Assembly: GCA_017443345.1 (NCBI GenBank)
Contig: JAFSNR010000024.1
Location: 1-64,000, forward strand
DNA length: 64,000 bases
DNA from: Prevotella sp.
GTDB lineage: Bacteria > Bacteroidota > Bacteroidia > Bacteroidales > Bacteroidaceae
Direction of reading: 5' to 3'
This document shows positions 8,373 through 16,662 of the stretch, piece after piece. The number at the start of each line of letters is the position of its first letter. The first letter of the stretch is position 1. The notes under the pieces are model-generated. The model worked only from the letters and a program-made list of their open reading frames with translations, was not told the origin of the DNA and did not search any database. A program made the position numbers and the translations under genes.

Positions 8373-9632
8373 ATGAAGGCGGCATTCATGATGGCGGCTC
8401 CCACCAGTGGCTCAGGCAAGACGACGATTGCCCGTGGCCTGATGGCACTCTATACGAGGAAAGGCTATCGTGTGCAGCCCTTCAAATGCGGTCCAGACTA
8501 CATCGACACGAAATTCCATGAGGCGGTATGCGGACGTCCCAGTGTCAATCTCGATACGTTTATGGCTTCGAAAGCCCATGTGGGTGAACTCTTCGTCCAT
8601 TACGGAGCGGAGGCCGATGTGTGTATCGTGGAGGGCATGATGGGACTCTTCGACGGCTACGACCGCGATCAGGGTTCCTCGGCAGAGATCGCCCAGGCAC
8701 TGGATATCCCCGTGGTACTGATTGTCGATGCCAAGTCGGCAGCCTACTCGATGGCACCCCTGATATCAGGCTTCGTGAATTTCCGCAAGAATCTTCGTTT
8801 TGCGGGGGTTATATTTAATAAGGTGGGTTCGCCGCGACATTTCCAGATGCTGCAGCAGGTGTGTGGGGATTTGGGTATAGCCTGTCTGGGATACCTGCCT
8901 AAGGACGCTACACTCGAACAAGGCTCGCGCTATCTGGGACTCGACTTCTCGGAAAAGGCGGAGAACCATCGGCTGATAGAACTGTTGGAGGCACACGTCG
9001 ACTGGCAGGCCTTGCTTCAATCCTGCATTCCCACGGAGGGACTGTTTTCTTCCCACGGTGGGAATGAAATGTTCCCAAGGCGGGAAGACTCAGTCCTGAT
9101 TGCCCGCAATGCAGAGAGCTTCTCTTTCCTCTATCAGGAGACCATCGACCGTTATCAGCGTGTGAGGTTCTTCGACCCTGAGACGGAGGTGCCCGATTTC
9201 AATGGTGTCGACCTCTTGTTGTTGCCTGGGGGCTATCCTGAAAAACATCTGGAGGCTCTGGTGAAGGCGGAGACCACGAGGAAGGCGATCAAGGATTATG
9301 CGGAACGTGGAGGCAGGATCGTGGCTGAGTGTGGTGGGATGATGTACCTCTGTCAGGCGATTGTCACTGACAACGGCAGCTACCCCATGTGTGGTGTGCT
9401 GCCCTATACCATCACGGCACGACAGGCAGACCGTAAGCTCTCGCTGGGTTATCGTCGCTTTGAACTCGACGGCAAGGAATACCGTGGGCATGAGTTCCAC
9501 TATACGCAGTTTCTCGAAGAACAGCCAGCAAGCATCGCCCAGGTCTATAATGCCAAGGGCGAACCCGTGGCGACTCCCGTTTTCAGGTATCAGAATGTCT
9601 TAGCAAGCTATACGCACCTCTACGAGATATGA
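8373..9632 (+). CDS. cbiA: Cobyrinate a,c-diamide synthase
   Basis: This 419-aa glutamine-dependent enzyme amidates the a and c side chains of cobyrinic acid (or of hydrogenobyrinic acid) using ATP, in the cytoplasm. An N-terminal P-loop (APTSGSGKTT, Lys16) is followed by the conserved FKCGPDYIDTKFHE. The C-terminal glutamine amidotransferase part has LLPGGYPE, the nucleophile Cys320 in VAECGGMMYL, and the GHEFHYT histidine. Length and order fit CbiA/CobB. It starts 3 bp after the SpoIIE-type gene and overlaps cbiP by 4 bp (ATGA), so translation is probably coupled. I see no cobalamin riboswitch upstream. Confidence 0.95.
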   Translation: MKAAFMMAAPTSGSGKTTIARGLMALYTRKGYRVQPFKCGPDYIDTKFHEAVCGRPSVNLDTFMASKAHVGELFVHYGAEADVCIVEGMMGLFDGYDRDQGSSAEIAQALDIPVVLIVDAKSAAYSMAPLISGFVNFRKNLRFAGVIFNKVGSPRHFQMLQQVCGDLGIACLGYLPKDATLEQGSRYLGLDFSEKAENHRLIELLEAHVDWQALLQSCIPTEGLFSSHGGNEMFPRREDSVLIARNAESFSFLYQETIDRYQRVRFFDPETEVPDFNGVDLLLLPGGYPEKHLEALVKAETTRKAIKDYAERGGRIVAECGGMMYLCQAIVTDNGSYPMCGVLPYTITARQADRKLSLGYRRFELDGKEYRGHEFHYTQFLEEQPASIAQVYNAKGEPVATPVFRYQNVLASYTHLYEI

Positions 9633-11137
9633 AACAGTTACACCCTCTGATGTTTGCAGGCACAGGCAGCGATGTAGGCAAGAGCGTCGTCGCAGCAGCC
9701 TTCTGTCGCATCTTCCGTCAGGATGGCTATCAGCCTGCACCCTTCAAGGCACAGAACATGGCACTCAACTCCTATGCCACACCAGAAGGTCTGGAGATAG
9801 GACGTGCACAGGCCGTACAGGCAGAGGCAGCAGGCATCGCCTGTCATACGGATATGAACCCCTTGCTGTTGAAGCCTCAGAGCGACCACACCTCACAGGT
9901 GGTGCTCAACGGCAAACCCATTGGCAGTAAGAGTGCCTATGATTACTGGCGTCGTGGGAGTTCGGATATTGATTTCAGGCGTGAGGTGTGTCAGGCTTTT
10001 GATCGTCTGGCTGCCCGTTATAATCCCATTGTGATGGAAGGGGCAGGCAGTATCTCGGAGATCAACCTGAGGGATACCGATCTCGTGAACCTGCCTATGG
10101 CGCGTCATGCTAAGGCTGACGTCATCCTTGTGGGAGATATCGATCGTGGGGGTGTCTTCGCTTCTGTCTATGGCAGCATCGCCCTACAGACACCTGAAGA
10201 CCGCCAACTCATCAAAGGCATCATCATCAATAAGTTCCGTGGCGACCTGCGACTCTTCGAGGAGGGAAAACGGATGCTGGAGGAGATTTGTGGAATCCCC
10301 GTCTTGGGCATCATCCCTTATTTCAAGGATATCCATATTGAGGAGGAAGACAGTGTGGCACTGGCTCAGAAGTCGATGCAGCTGGCACATGGGAAGGTGA
10401 ACATCGCCGTAGTGATGCTACAGCACCTCTCGAACTATACCGACTTTGATGCCCTCGAACAAGATCCACGCGTACATCTCTTCTATACCAACAATGTGGA
10501 GGATATCCGCAAGGCCGACATCATCATCGTCCCAGGATCGAAGTCGACGCTTCACGATCTCTATGAGTTGCGTCGTAACGGGGTGGCACAGGCCATCGTG
10601 AAGGCTCATCGCGAGGGAGCCTCCGTACTGGGCATCTGTGGTGGTTACCAGCTGATGGGGGTAGAGGTGTGCGATCCTGATCATGTGGAGGGCGATATCG
10701 AACGTCTGCCTGGACTCGGACTGTTGCCAGTCATTACCACGATGAGTGGGGAGAAGGTGACGCGACAGGTCACTTTCCGTCCTTCTTGGGGTGGCGGCGA
10801 GATGCATGGTTACGAGATCCACATGGGTGAGACGAGGCCTTTTGGTGAGGCAAAGGCAGCACCATTGGCAGAGATCAACGATGGCTGGGCCGATGGCTAT
10901 CTCGTGGACGGGAAGTGCATGGGAACCTATATCCACGGCATCCTCGACAACAGCGGCTTCGTCGACTTCCTCCTGCAGCCTTTTGCTGATAAAATGGAAC
11001 AAGCAGGCAGGCCCTTCGACTATCAGGCTTATAAAGAAGAACAATACGATCGTCTGGCAGATTATGTACGCCGTCATGTGGATATGGCACGTATCTATGA
11101 GATGCTGGGTGGTGAAGATATCAATCAGAAACAATGA
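9629..11137 (+). CDS. cbiP: Cobyric acid synthase
   Basis: This 502-aa protein amidates the b, d, e and g side chains of adenosylcobyrinic acid a,c-diamide to give adenosylcobyric acid. The N terminus has the P-loop-like GTGSDVGKS and the CobQ hallmark FKAQNMALNSY. The middle carries MEGAGSISEINL and VGDIDRGGVFAS. The C-terminal amidotransferase has PGSKST, nucleophile Cys337 in VLGICGGYQLMG, and a GYEIHMGET histidine segment. Its length is normal for the family. Start and stop overlap both neighbours by 4 bp (ATGA), a tight cbiA-cbiP-cobU unit. Confidence 0.96.
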   Translation: MKQLHPLMFAGTGSDVGKSVVAAAFCRIFRQDGYQPAPFKAQNMALNSYATPEGLEIGRAQAVQAEAAGIACHTDMNPLLLKPQSDHTSQVVLNGKPIGSKSAYDYWRRGSSDIDFRREVCQAFDRLAARYNPIVMEGAGSISEINLRDTDLVNLPMARHAKADVILVGDIDRGGVFASVYGSIALQTPEDRQLIKGIIINKFRGDLRLFEEGKRMLEEICGIPVLGIIPYFKDIHIEEEDSVALAQKSMQLAHGKVNIAVVMLQHLSNYTDFDALEQDPRVHLFYTNNVEDIRKADIIIVPGSKSTLHDLYELRRNGVAQAIVKAHREGASVLGICGGYQLMGVEVCDPDHVEGDIERLPGLGLLPVITTMSGEKVTRQVTFRPSWGGGEMHGYEIHMGETRPFGEAKAAPLAEINDGWADGYLVDGKCMGTYIHGILDNSGFVDFLLQPFADKMEQAGRPFDYQAYKEEQYDRLADYVRRHVDMARIYEMLGGEDINQKQ

Positions 11138-11652
11138 CACGCAGAATCATACTGATCACAGGTGGACAGCGTTCAGGCAAGAGTGGTGAGGCAGAGCGTC
11201 TCGCCCTGAGTCTCGCAGCTAATCCCGTTTATCTAGCCACTGCCCATGTCTGGGATGAGGAGTTCCGTGAGAGGGTACGCCTCCATCAGGAGCGTCGTGG
11301 TAAGCAGTGGATGAACATCGAAGAGGAAAAGGAGCTGAGTCGTCATGATGTCAGCGGACGTGTGGTTGTCATCGACTGCGTCACGCTGTGGTTGACCAAC
11401 TATTTCTTCGAGGCAGAGAATGCTGCAGTGAAGGATATTCTTGAAGCGGTGAAGGTTGAGTTTGACCGTTTCACGGCTCAGGATGCCACGTTTATCTTCG
11501 TGACGAACGAGATAGGCAGTGGAGGCGTGAGTGAGAATGCCCTGCAGAGACGGTTTACGGATCTGCAAGGGTGGATGAACCAGTATATCGCTCAGAAGGC
11601 CGACGAGGTGATTCTGATGGTGAGTGGGATTGTGGTGAAGGTAAAAGGGTAA
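11134..11652 (+). CDS. cobU: Adenosylcobinamide kinase / guanylyltransferase
   Basis: This 172-aa protein phosphorylates adenosylcobinamide and then transfers GMP to it, the step before nucleotide-loop closure. A P-loop GGQRSGKS (Lys16) begins the protein. The LHQERRGKQW segment contains the conserved His region, and DCVTLWLTNYFF and VTNEIGSGG are typical. Length fits CobU/CobP. The last codons (VKVKG) are written by the GTAAAAGG repeat that then runs on into the intergenic gap, so the natural C terminus may have been altered by repeat expansion. It overlaps cbiP by 4 bp. Confidence 0.94.
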   Translation: MTRRIILITGGQRSGKSGEAERLALSLAANPVYLATAHVWDEEFRERVRLHQERRGKQWMNIEEEKELSRHDVSGRVVVIDCVTLWLTNYFFEAENAAVKDILEAVKVEFDRFTAQDATFIFVTNEIGSGGVSENALQRRFTDLQGWMNQYIAQKADEVILMVSGIVVKVKG

Positions 11653-11690
11653 AAGGGTAAAAAGGTAAAAAAGTAAAAAGGTAAAAAGGG
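11639..11690 (+). repeat. GTAAAAAGG tandem low-complexity repeat
   Basis: About six imperfect 8-10-bp units of GTAAAAGG/GTAAAAAGG run from the end of cobU to the GTG start of cobT. The last unit doubles as a purine-rich ribosome-binding region. Confidence 0.75.
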
Positions 11691-12724
11691 TGAGAAATTT
11701 TGAGATACAAGCCGTTGACCAGTCGCTCAGAGCAGCGATTCAACAGAAGATCGACAATCTGAACAAGCCCAAAGGTTCCTTAGGACGTTTAGAGGAACTG
11801 GCCATGCAGATCTGTCTGATACAAAAGACGCTTTCACCCAGTCTGTCGCATCCTTGTCATCTGCTGTTGGGTGCAGACCATGGTATCGAGCGCGAAGGTG
11901 TCAGTGTGTCGCCCCGTGATGTTACCTGGCAACAGATGGTGAACTTCACGCGTGGAGGCGGAGGAGTGAACATGTTCTGTCGTCAGCATGGATTCGACCT
12001 GAAGATTGTGGATGTGGGCGTGGATCACGACCTCTCAGAGGTGCTAGGCATCATCAACCGTAAGATAGCCAGGGGTACCAAGAACTTCCTCTACGAGGCA
12101 GCAATGAGTGAGGAGGAGTTCGATCGTGCCATCGAGATTGGTGCTGAGTTGGTGGACGAGTGTGTGGCCAGTGGTTGCAAGGTGCTTTGCATAGGTGAGA
12201 TGGGTATCGCCAATACGTCGCCTTCGAGCATCTGGATGAGTATCTTCGGACAGATTCCCCTCAACGACTGTATTGGTGCAGGGGCAGGACTCGACGCGCC
12301 TGGTATCCGTCATAAATGCGATGTACTCAATAGGGCCTTGACCAACAGCCATTGTGAGACAACGGAGGAGGTGTTGCGTTACTTTGGTGGTTTCGAGATG
12401 ATTGCTGCCATTGGAGCTATGCTCAGGGCCGCTGAACAGCACCTGGTGGTATTGGTCGATGGTTTTATCATGACAGCCTGTGCCCTTGGTGCCTGTCGTC
12501 TATCTCCTGAGGCACAGGACTATATGATCTTCACCCATTGTGGTGATGAGAGTGGACACAAGATGATGCTCGACATCCTTCATGCCAAGCCGCTGCTCCA
12601 TCTTGGACTTCGTCTGGGTGAGGGAACGGGGGCACTCTGTGCTTTCCCCATCGTTGACAGTGCCGTGAGGATGGTCAACGAGATGAACAACTTCGACAAC
12701 GCGAAGATCACGAAGTACTTTTAA
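11690..12724 (+). CDS. cobT: Nicotinate-nucleotide-dimethylbenzimidazole phosphoribosyltransferase
   Basis: This 344-aa enzyme makes the alpha-ribazole phosphate (lower ligand) of cobalamin from nicotinate mononucleotide and a base. Family motifs are KPKGSLGRLEELA near the N terminus, LGADHGI, EMGIANTSPSS, GAGLDAPGIRHK, and the catalytic Glu311 in LRLGEGTGA. The start is GTG at 11690, immediately after the tandem repeat; the following residues RNFEIQAVDQSLRAAI match the expected beginning. It ends directly against the stop codon of the convergent glycosyltransferase gene, with no room for a terminator. CobS, CobC and CbiB are not in the window. Confidence 0.93.
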   Translation: MRNFEIQAVDQSLRAAIQQKIDNLNKPKGSLGRLEELAMQICLIQKTLSPSLSHPCHLLLGADHGIEREGVSVSPRDVTWQQMVNFTRGGGGVNMFCRQHGFDLKIVDVGVDHDLSEVLGIINRKIARGTKNFLYEAAMSEEEFDRAIEIGAELVDECVASGCKVLCIGEMGIANTSPSSIWMSIFGQIPLNDCIGAGAGLDAPGIRHKCDVLNRALTNSHCETTEEVLRYFGGFEMIAAIGAMLRAAEQHLVVLVDGFIMTACALGACRLSPEAQDYMIFTHCGDESGHKMMLDILHAKPLLHLGLRLGEGTGALCAFPIVDSAVRMVNEMNNFDNAKITKYF

Positions 12725-13753
12725 TCAGCGATGCTTCTCCGTACCCGTCCATTTGCGGATGCGACGGGTGATGGATTGTGCGATATGCGAGAAGTTGCCA
12801 TAGCGGAGGTTCAGTAAGAGTTCTTCAAGAGAATTCTGGACCTTGATCCATGGATGGTTCCACGCATTGGCACGATAGAGGCGTTCCAGATAGGCTTTGT
12901 TCTCTGTGACCTCTTGAGGATGCTGGAGGGGGAATGTCATCTCATGGCGCTGCATGGTGAACATCCGTCGGATGCGGTGAGGCGTGGTCTTCAGTTCGGC
13001 AGAGAAATGGGTGGAATCAGCCATCAGGCCGATGTTATTAATCTGATTCTGTCGCGGCATGATGGCCAGACAATCGTTGAGCAGCATATCACTCCAGTAG
13101 ATGGTCTCAAAGTATTCCTTGCCACTCTGACTGTGATCTCGGAACATCTGTAGCATATCACTCCTCAGACGTCGTTCTCTGGCCACGCGTTCCAGTTTCT
13201 CCATAGCCTGTGGGTTGCGGATAAAGCTGTAAGTGGGATCCCAGCGCTGAGCCACTCTTCGCCAGGAAGCCCAACCCCAGATGCTGAAAGCGGTGGTGAA
13301 GAAATAGCTGTCGCTGCCACAATCCTTCGTCTCCTCATCGATATTGAAGCCTGCTACCATCGAGATACGCTCATCGTGCTCATAGCGGTCGAGCATCTCC
13401 TTACAGAATGGGAAGAACGACTGTGCAGGGACCACATCGTCCTCTAAGACGATCACCTTGTCAGCCAAAGAGAAGGCCCATTGGTGGGAAAGGAAGCCTG
13501 AAGGATCACAACCCTGGTTATGGTCGAGATAGTGACGATGAACCTCGCACTCCCAGTCGATATGTGCATCGCTGACTATCTCGCGACAAGCCTCGATACC
13601 AGCCATATCACGCTCCCAACGGGGACCATCCTGATAGAGCAGAAGCTTGGAGGGGCGTGCCTGACGCACAGCGTCGAACACCTGTTGGAAAGTGTCGCTG
13701 CGTGTGAAGAACAACAGCAATACGGCGATATCTGTCTTGGCGGGATACTTCAT
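12725..13753 (-). CDS. Glycosyltransferase family 2-like protein
   Basis: This 342-aa cytoplasmic GT-A-fold protein has the opening TDIAVLLLFFTRSDTFQQV, a LLLYQDGPR segment and the metal and nucleotide motif VLEDDVVP. The segment WGWASWRRVAQRW matches glycosyltransferases often annotated as HlpA or hemolysin-like in Bacteroidota. I infer that it adds a sugar to a surface polysaccharide; donor and acceptor are unknown. The start at 13753 is preferred to the ATG at 13774 because the latter lies inside the -7 box. It is divergent from the cytidylyltransferase/CobD fusion and convergent with cobT (stops abut). Confidence 0.75.
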   Translation of the reverse strand: MKYPAKTDIAVLLLFFTRSDTFQQVFDAVRQARPSKLLLYQDGPRWERDMAGIEACREIVSDAHIDWECEVHRHYLDHNQGCDPSGFLSHQWAFSLADKVIVLEDDVVPAQSFFPFCKEMLDRYEHDERISMVAGFNIDEETKDCGSDSYFFTTAFSIWGWASWRRVAQRWDPTYSFIRNPQAMEKLERVARERRLRSDMLQMFRDHSQSGKEYFETIYWSDMLLNDCLAIMPRQNQINNIGLMADSTHFSAELKTTPHRIRRMFTMQRHEMTFPLQHPQEVTENKAYLERLYRANAWNHPWIKVQNSLEELLLNLRYGNFSHIAQSITRRIRKWTGTEKHR

Positions 13754-13771
13754 TTCTACACTTTTTCGCTG

Positions 13772-13779
13772 CAAAGATA
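13772..13779 (-). promoter_or_regulatory. -7 box of the glycosyltransferase gene
   Basis: TATCTTTG on the minus strand ends about 19 bp before the chosen start codon. It faces an identical box on the plus strand at 13801-13808, so the two promoters overlap. No good -33 box is visible. Confidence 0.6.
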
Positions 13780-13800
13780 CGAAAATTCCTCAAAAAGTTG

Positions 13801-13808
13801 TATCTTTG
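13801..13808 (+). promoter_or_regulatory. -7 box of the cytidylyltransferase/CobD fusion gene
   Basis: TATCTTTG lies 24 bp before the ATG at 13832, with 21 bp between it and the opposing minus-strand box. Its -33 region would fall on the opposing promoter, so the two may exclude each other. Confidence 0.6.
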
Positions 13809-13831
13809 TCCGCAAAATAATAGAAATCGCT

Positions 13832-15664
13832 ATGCAAGCAATCATCTTAGCGGCTGGAATGGGCCGCAGACTCGGAGAACTGACGAAGGAGAACACCAAA
13901 TGTATGGTACCTGTGAACGGCATCCGTCTGATTGACCGTCTGCTGGGACAGCTGTCGACACTCGCTCTCAACCGTGTGATCATCGTGGTGGGGTATCAGG
14001 GACAGAAGCTGATCGACTATATCGGCCATCGCTATGACGGAAAGCTCAGGATTGAGTATGCTGAGAACCCTATCTACGACAAGACCAACAATATCTACTC
14101 GCTCTCCATGGTGAAGGAGCAGCTGCAGGAAGACGATACCCTGCTCATCGAGAGCGACCTCATCTTCAGTGATCGTCTGTTCCCCATGATTCTCGAGAAC
14201 CCATACCCCAATCTCGCCCTCGTGGCCAAGTACGAGTCGTGGATGGATGGGACGATGGTACGCCTCGATGCTGACAACAACATCGTGAACTTCGTGCCGA
14301 AACAGGCTTTCGACTACAGCGATGTGGATGCCTATTATAAAACGGTCAATATCTATAAGTTCAGTCGTGACTTCCTGAAGAACAGCTATGTCCCGTTCCT
14401 GGAGGCCTATACCAAGGCAGTAGGCAATAATGAGTATTACGAGAACGTGCTGCGTATCCTCTCATTGCTTAACACCCATAGTATGAAGGCACAGCCTATC
14501 GGTCAGGAGAAATGGTACGAGATCGACGACAAGCAGGATCTCGACATCGCCGAAGCCCTCTTTGCCGACGACAAAGACGTACTCCGCAAATACTATGGCC
14601 GCTATGGAGGCTATTGGCGCTTCCCCCAGATGCTTGACTTCTGCTATCTGGTGAACCCCTACTTTCCTTCGAAACGGATGAAAGACGAGCTGCGCAGCAA
14701 TTTCGATACGCTGTTGACAGAATATCCTTCGGGTATGAAGGTCAATACGCTGATTGCCAGCAAGAGCTTTGGCGTGAGTGAACCCTATATCGTGCCAGGC
14801 AACGGCGCTGCCGAACTTATCAAGGTGCTGATGGAGGGCATGGATGGCAAAGTCGGCTTTATCCGTCCTACGTTCGAGGAGTATCCTAATCGCTTTGACA
14901 AGGAGCATCAGATCACCTTCGTGCCTCAGAACGAAGACTATCGCTATACAGCCGATGACCTCATGGCCTTCTTTGCAGATCAGGATATCCAGGCGCTGAT
15001 GCTTATCAATCCGGATAACCCCTCAGGCAATTTCATCCCCAAGGCCGATGTGCTGAGGCTCGCCCAGTGGTGTGAGGAAAGAGGTATTAGACTCGTGATG
15101 GATGAGAGTTTCGTGGACTTCAGCGTCGACTATGCGACGAACTCCTTGTTATCAGATGATATTCTAGAGGCTTATCCCCACATGGCGGTGATGAAGAGTA
15201 TCTCGAAGAGCTTTGGCGTGCCAGGACTGCGCTTGGGTATCTTTGCCTCTGCTGATAAGGATCTCATCGCCAGGATGAAGAAGGAGGTGAGCATCTGGAA
15301 CCTGAACTCCTTCGCCGAGTTCTTCATGCAGATATACAACAAACACGAGAAGGATTATCTGAAGGCTTGTGAGAAGTTCGTCATCGAGCGCGACGATTTC
15401 GAGCAGCAGTTACGCACGATTCCCTTCCTCCGTGTGATGCCCTCGCAGGCCAACTACTTCCTCTGTGAGGTGTTGCCGCCCTATACAGCCACGGAGATTG
15501 TGATCAACATGCTGCGTCAGCATAATATTCTGACGCGCGACTGTAGCAAAAAGCCCGGCCTCGACCCCAATAAGCAATATATGCGCATTGCCGTCCGCAA
15601 TCATGAGGACAATACGCGATTGGTGGAAGGACTGAGGGAATTAGAAGTGAAAGGTGAAAAATGA
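13832..15664 (+). CDS. Fused cytidylyltransferase and CobD-like PLP enzyme
   Basis: This 610-aa two-domain protein starts with a nucleotidyltransferase (about 1-235) bearing ILAAGMGRRLGELT, KCMVPVNG and the metal-site stretch IESDLIFSD, as in choline-phosphate cytidylyltransferases (LicC type). From about residue 250 a fold-type-I PLP domain follows: YGGYWRFPQMLDF, VPGNGAAELIK, INPDNPSGN, MDESFVDFS, PLP Lys459 in SISKSFGVPGLRLG, and ILTRDCSKKPGL near the end. The RDCS element and the DESFVDF form are typical of threonine-phosphate decarboxylase CobD rather than HisC. I infer decarboxylation of a phospho-amino acid, then CTP activation of the phospho-amino-alcohol. An aminotransferase role is the alternative. 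The start at 13832 fits the nucleotidyltransferase N terminus and the promoter at 13801. A dehydrogenase and licD follow. Confidence 0.8.
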   Translation: MQAIILAAGMGRRLGELTKENTKCMVPVNGIRLIDRLLGQLSTLALNRVIIVVGYQGQKLIDYIGHRYDGKLRIEYAENPIYDKTNNIYSLSMVKEQLQEDDTLLIESDLIFSDRLFPMILENPYPNLALVAKYESWMDGTMVRLDADNNIVNFVPKQAFDYSDVDAYYKTVNIYKFSRDFLKNSYVPFLEAYTKAVGNNEYYENVLRILSLLNTHSMKAQPIGQEKWYEIDDKQDLDIAEALFADDKDVLRKYYGRYGGYWRFPQMLDFCYLVNPYFPSKRMKDELRSNFDTLLTEYPSGMKVNTLIASKSFGVSEPYIVPGNGAAELIKVLMEGMDGKVGFIRPTFEEYPNRFDKEHQITFVPQNEDYRYTADDLMAFFADQDIQALMLINPDNPSGNFIPKADVLRLAQWCEERGIRLVMDESFVDFSVDYATNSLLSDDILEAYPHMAVMKSISKSFGVPGLRLGIFASADKDLIARMKKEVSIWNLNSFAEFFMQIYNKHEKDYLKACEKFVIERDDFEQQLRTIPFLRVMPSQANYFLCEVLPPYTATEIVINMLRQHNILTRDCSKKPGLDPNKQYMRIAVRNHEDNTRLVEGLRELEVKGEK

Positions 15665-15681
15665 AAGGTGAAGAATGAAGA
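15643..15681 (+). repeat. GTGAAAGG/ATGAAAGGTGAAG low-complexity repeat
   Basis: Imperfect copies of GTGAAAGGTGAA cover the last codons of the fusion gene (VKGEK), the 10-bp gap and the first codons of the next gene. It is the same purine-rich family as at 6274 and 11639. Confidence 0.6.
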
Positions 15682-16643
15682 GTAATCGTGTATCCGTCAT
15701 TCAGCAGGCGCAGATTGATGCGCTTCATATCAGCCCTGCTACGTGTGTAGAGTGGGTCCGTGAGGCCTTCCTCCTGAAGGATGAGGCCCAGATGCCTGCT
15801 AAGCTGAGCGTCCATCCACAGGGTGAAGACTTTATCACGTCGATGCCGTGCCTGTTGCCTGAGGGCGATGGAAAGAAATATTTCGGCTTGAAAGTTGTCA
15901 GCCGTATCGACGGACAAATGCCTACTCTTCAGAGTAATATCTATCTCTATGATGCTCAGACAGGCCGCCTGTTGGCTATTATCGATGGCGACTGGATTAC
16001 CGCCATGCGTACTGGTGCCGTGGCAGCTCTTGCTGCCAGAACCTTCCAGCGTCAGGGTACAGACACTTATTCAATGATGGGACTTGGTAACATTGGTCGT
16101 GCCGTGGGACTCTGTCTGGCTGCGGATAATCGCGAGCGCCCCATCACCATCCGTCTGCTTCGCTATAAGGATCAGGCAGAGCGTTTCATCGAGCGTCTGA
16201 AAGACTACGACAACGTGACCTTCGACATTGTGGATGATCCGCGCACCTTTGCTGCTGAGGCTGATGTGCTCATCTCGGCAGTCACACTGGCAAAGGATCT
16301 GCTCTTCCCTGATGACAGCCTGTTTAAGAAAGGTGTTACTGTGATACCTGTCCACATGCGTGGTTTCCAGAATTGTGACCTTTTCTTTGATAAGGTTTAT
16401 GGCGATGATACGGATCAGATTCGTGGATTTAGGTATTTCTCCCAGTTCCGCCAATACGATGAGCTCCATCATGTGCTACAGGGCAAGAACCCTGGACGTG
16501 AGAACGACGACGAGCGTATCTTAAGTTATAACTATGGCCTCGCCCTCCACGATGTTTTCTTCGCTTCCAGAATCTATGAACAGACAAACGGCGTAGAATC
16601 CGGCTTTGAACTACAGAAACAAGACTCCAAGACCTGGGTTTAA
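15675..16643 (+). CDS. Ornithine cyclodeaminase / mu-crystallin family dehydrogenase
   Basis: This 322-aa cytoplasmic NAD(P)-dependent enzyme belongs to the OCD/mu-crystallin superfamily. Family hallmarks are the DGDWITAMRTGAVAALAA segment and the Rossmann motif MGLGNIGRA, followed by LISAVTLAKDLLF. The family covers ornithine cyclodeaminase, alanine and ketimine dehydrogenases and SbnB-type opine enzymes, so the reaction cannot be fixed from sequence. It starts 10 bp after the cytidylyltransferase/CobD fusion and precedes licD by 19 bp, so it probably works in the same surface-decoration pathway. Confidence 0.8.
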   Translation: MKSNRVSVIQQAQIDALHISPATCVEWVREAFLLKDEAQMPAKLSVHPQGEDFITSMPCLLPEGDGKKYFGLKVVSRIDGQMPTLQSNIYLYDAQTGRLLAIIDGDWITAMRTGAVAALAARTFQRQGTDTYSMMGLGNIGRAVGLCLAADNRERPITIRLLRYKDQAERFIERLKDYDNVTFDIVDDPRTFAAEADVLISAVTLAKDLLFPDDSLFKKGVTVIPVHMRGFQNCDLFFDKVYGDDTDQIRGFRYFSQFRQYDELHHVLQGKNPGRENDDERILSYNYGLALHDVFFASRIYEQTNGVESGFELQKQDSKTWV

Positions 16644-16662
16644 TGAAAGCATACGTGTCCCC

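Noticed and set aside
13520..13831. N-terminal extension of the cytidylyltransferase fusion
   Set aside because: It would run through the divergent promoter region and overlap the glycosyltransferase gene; the nucleotidyltransferase motif begins right after the ATG at 13832.
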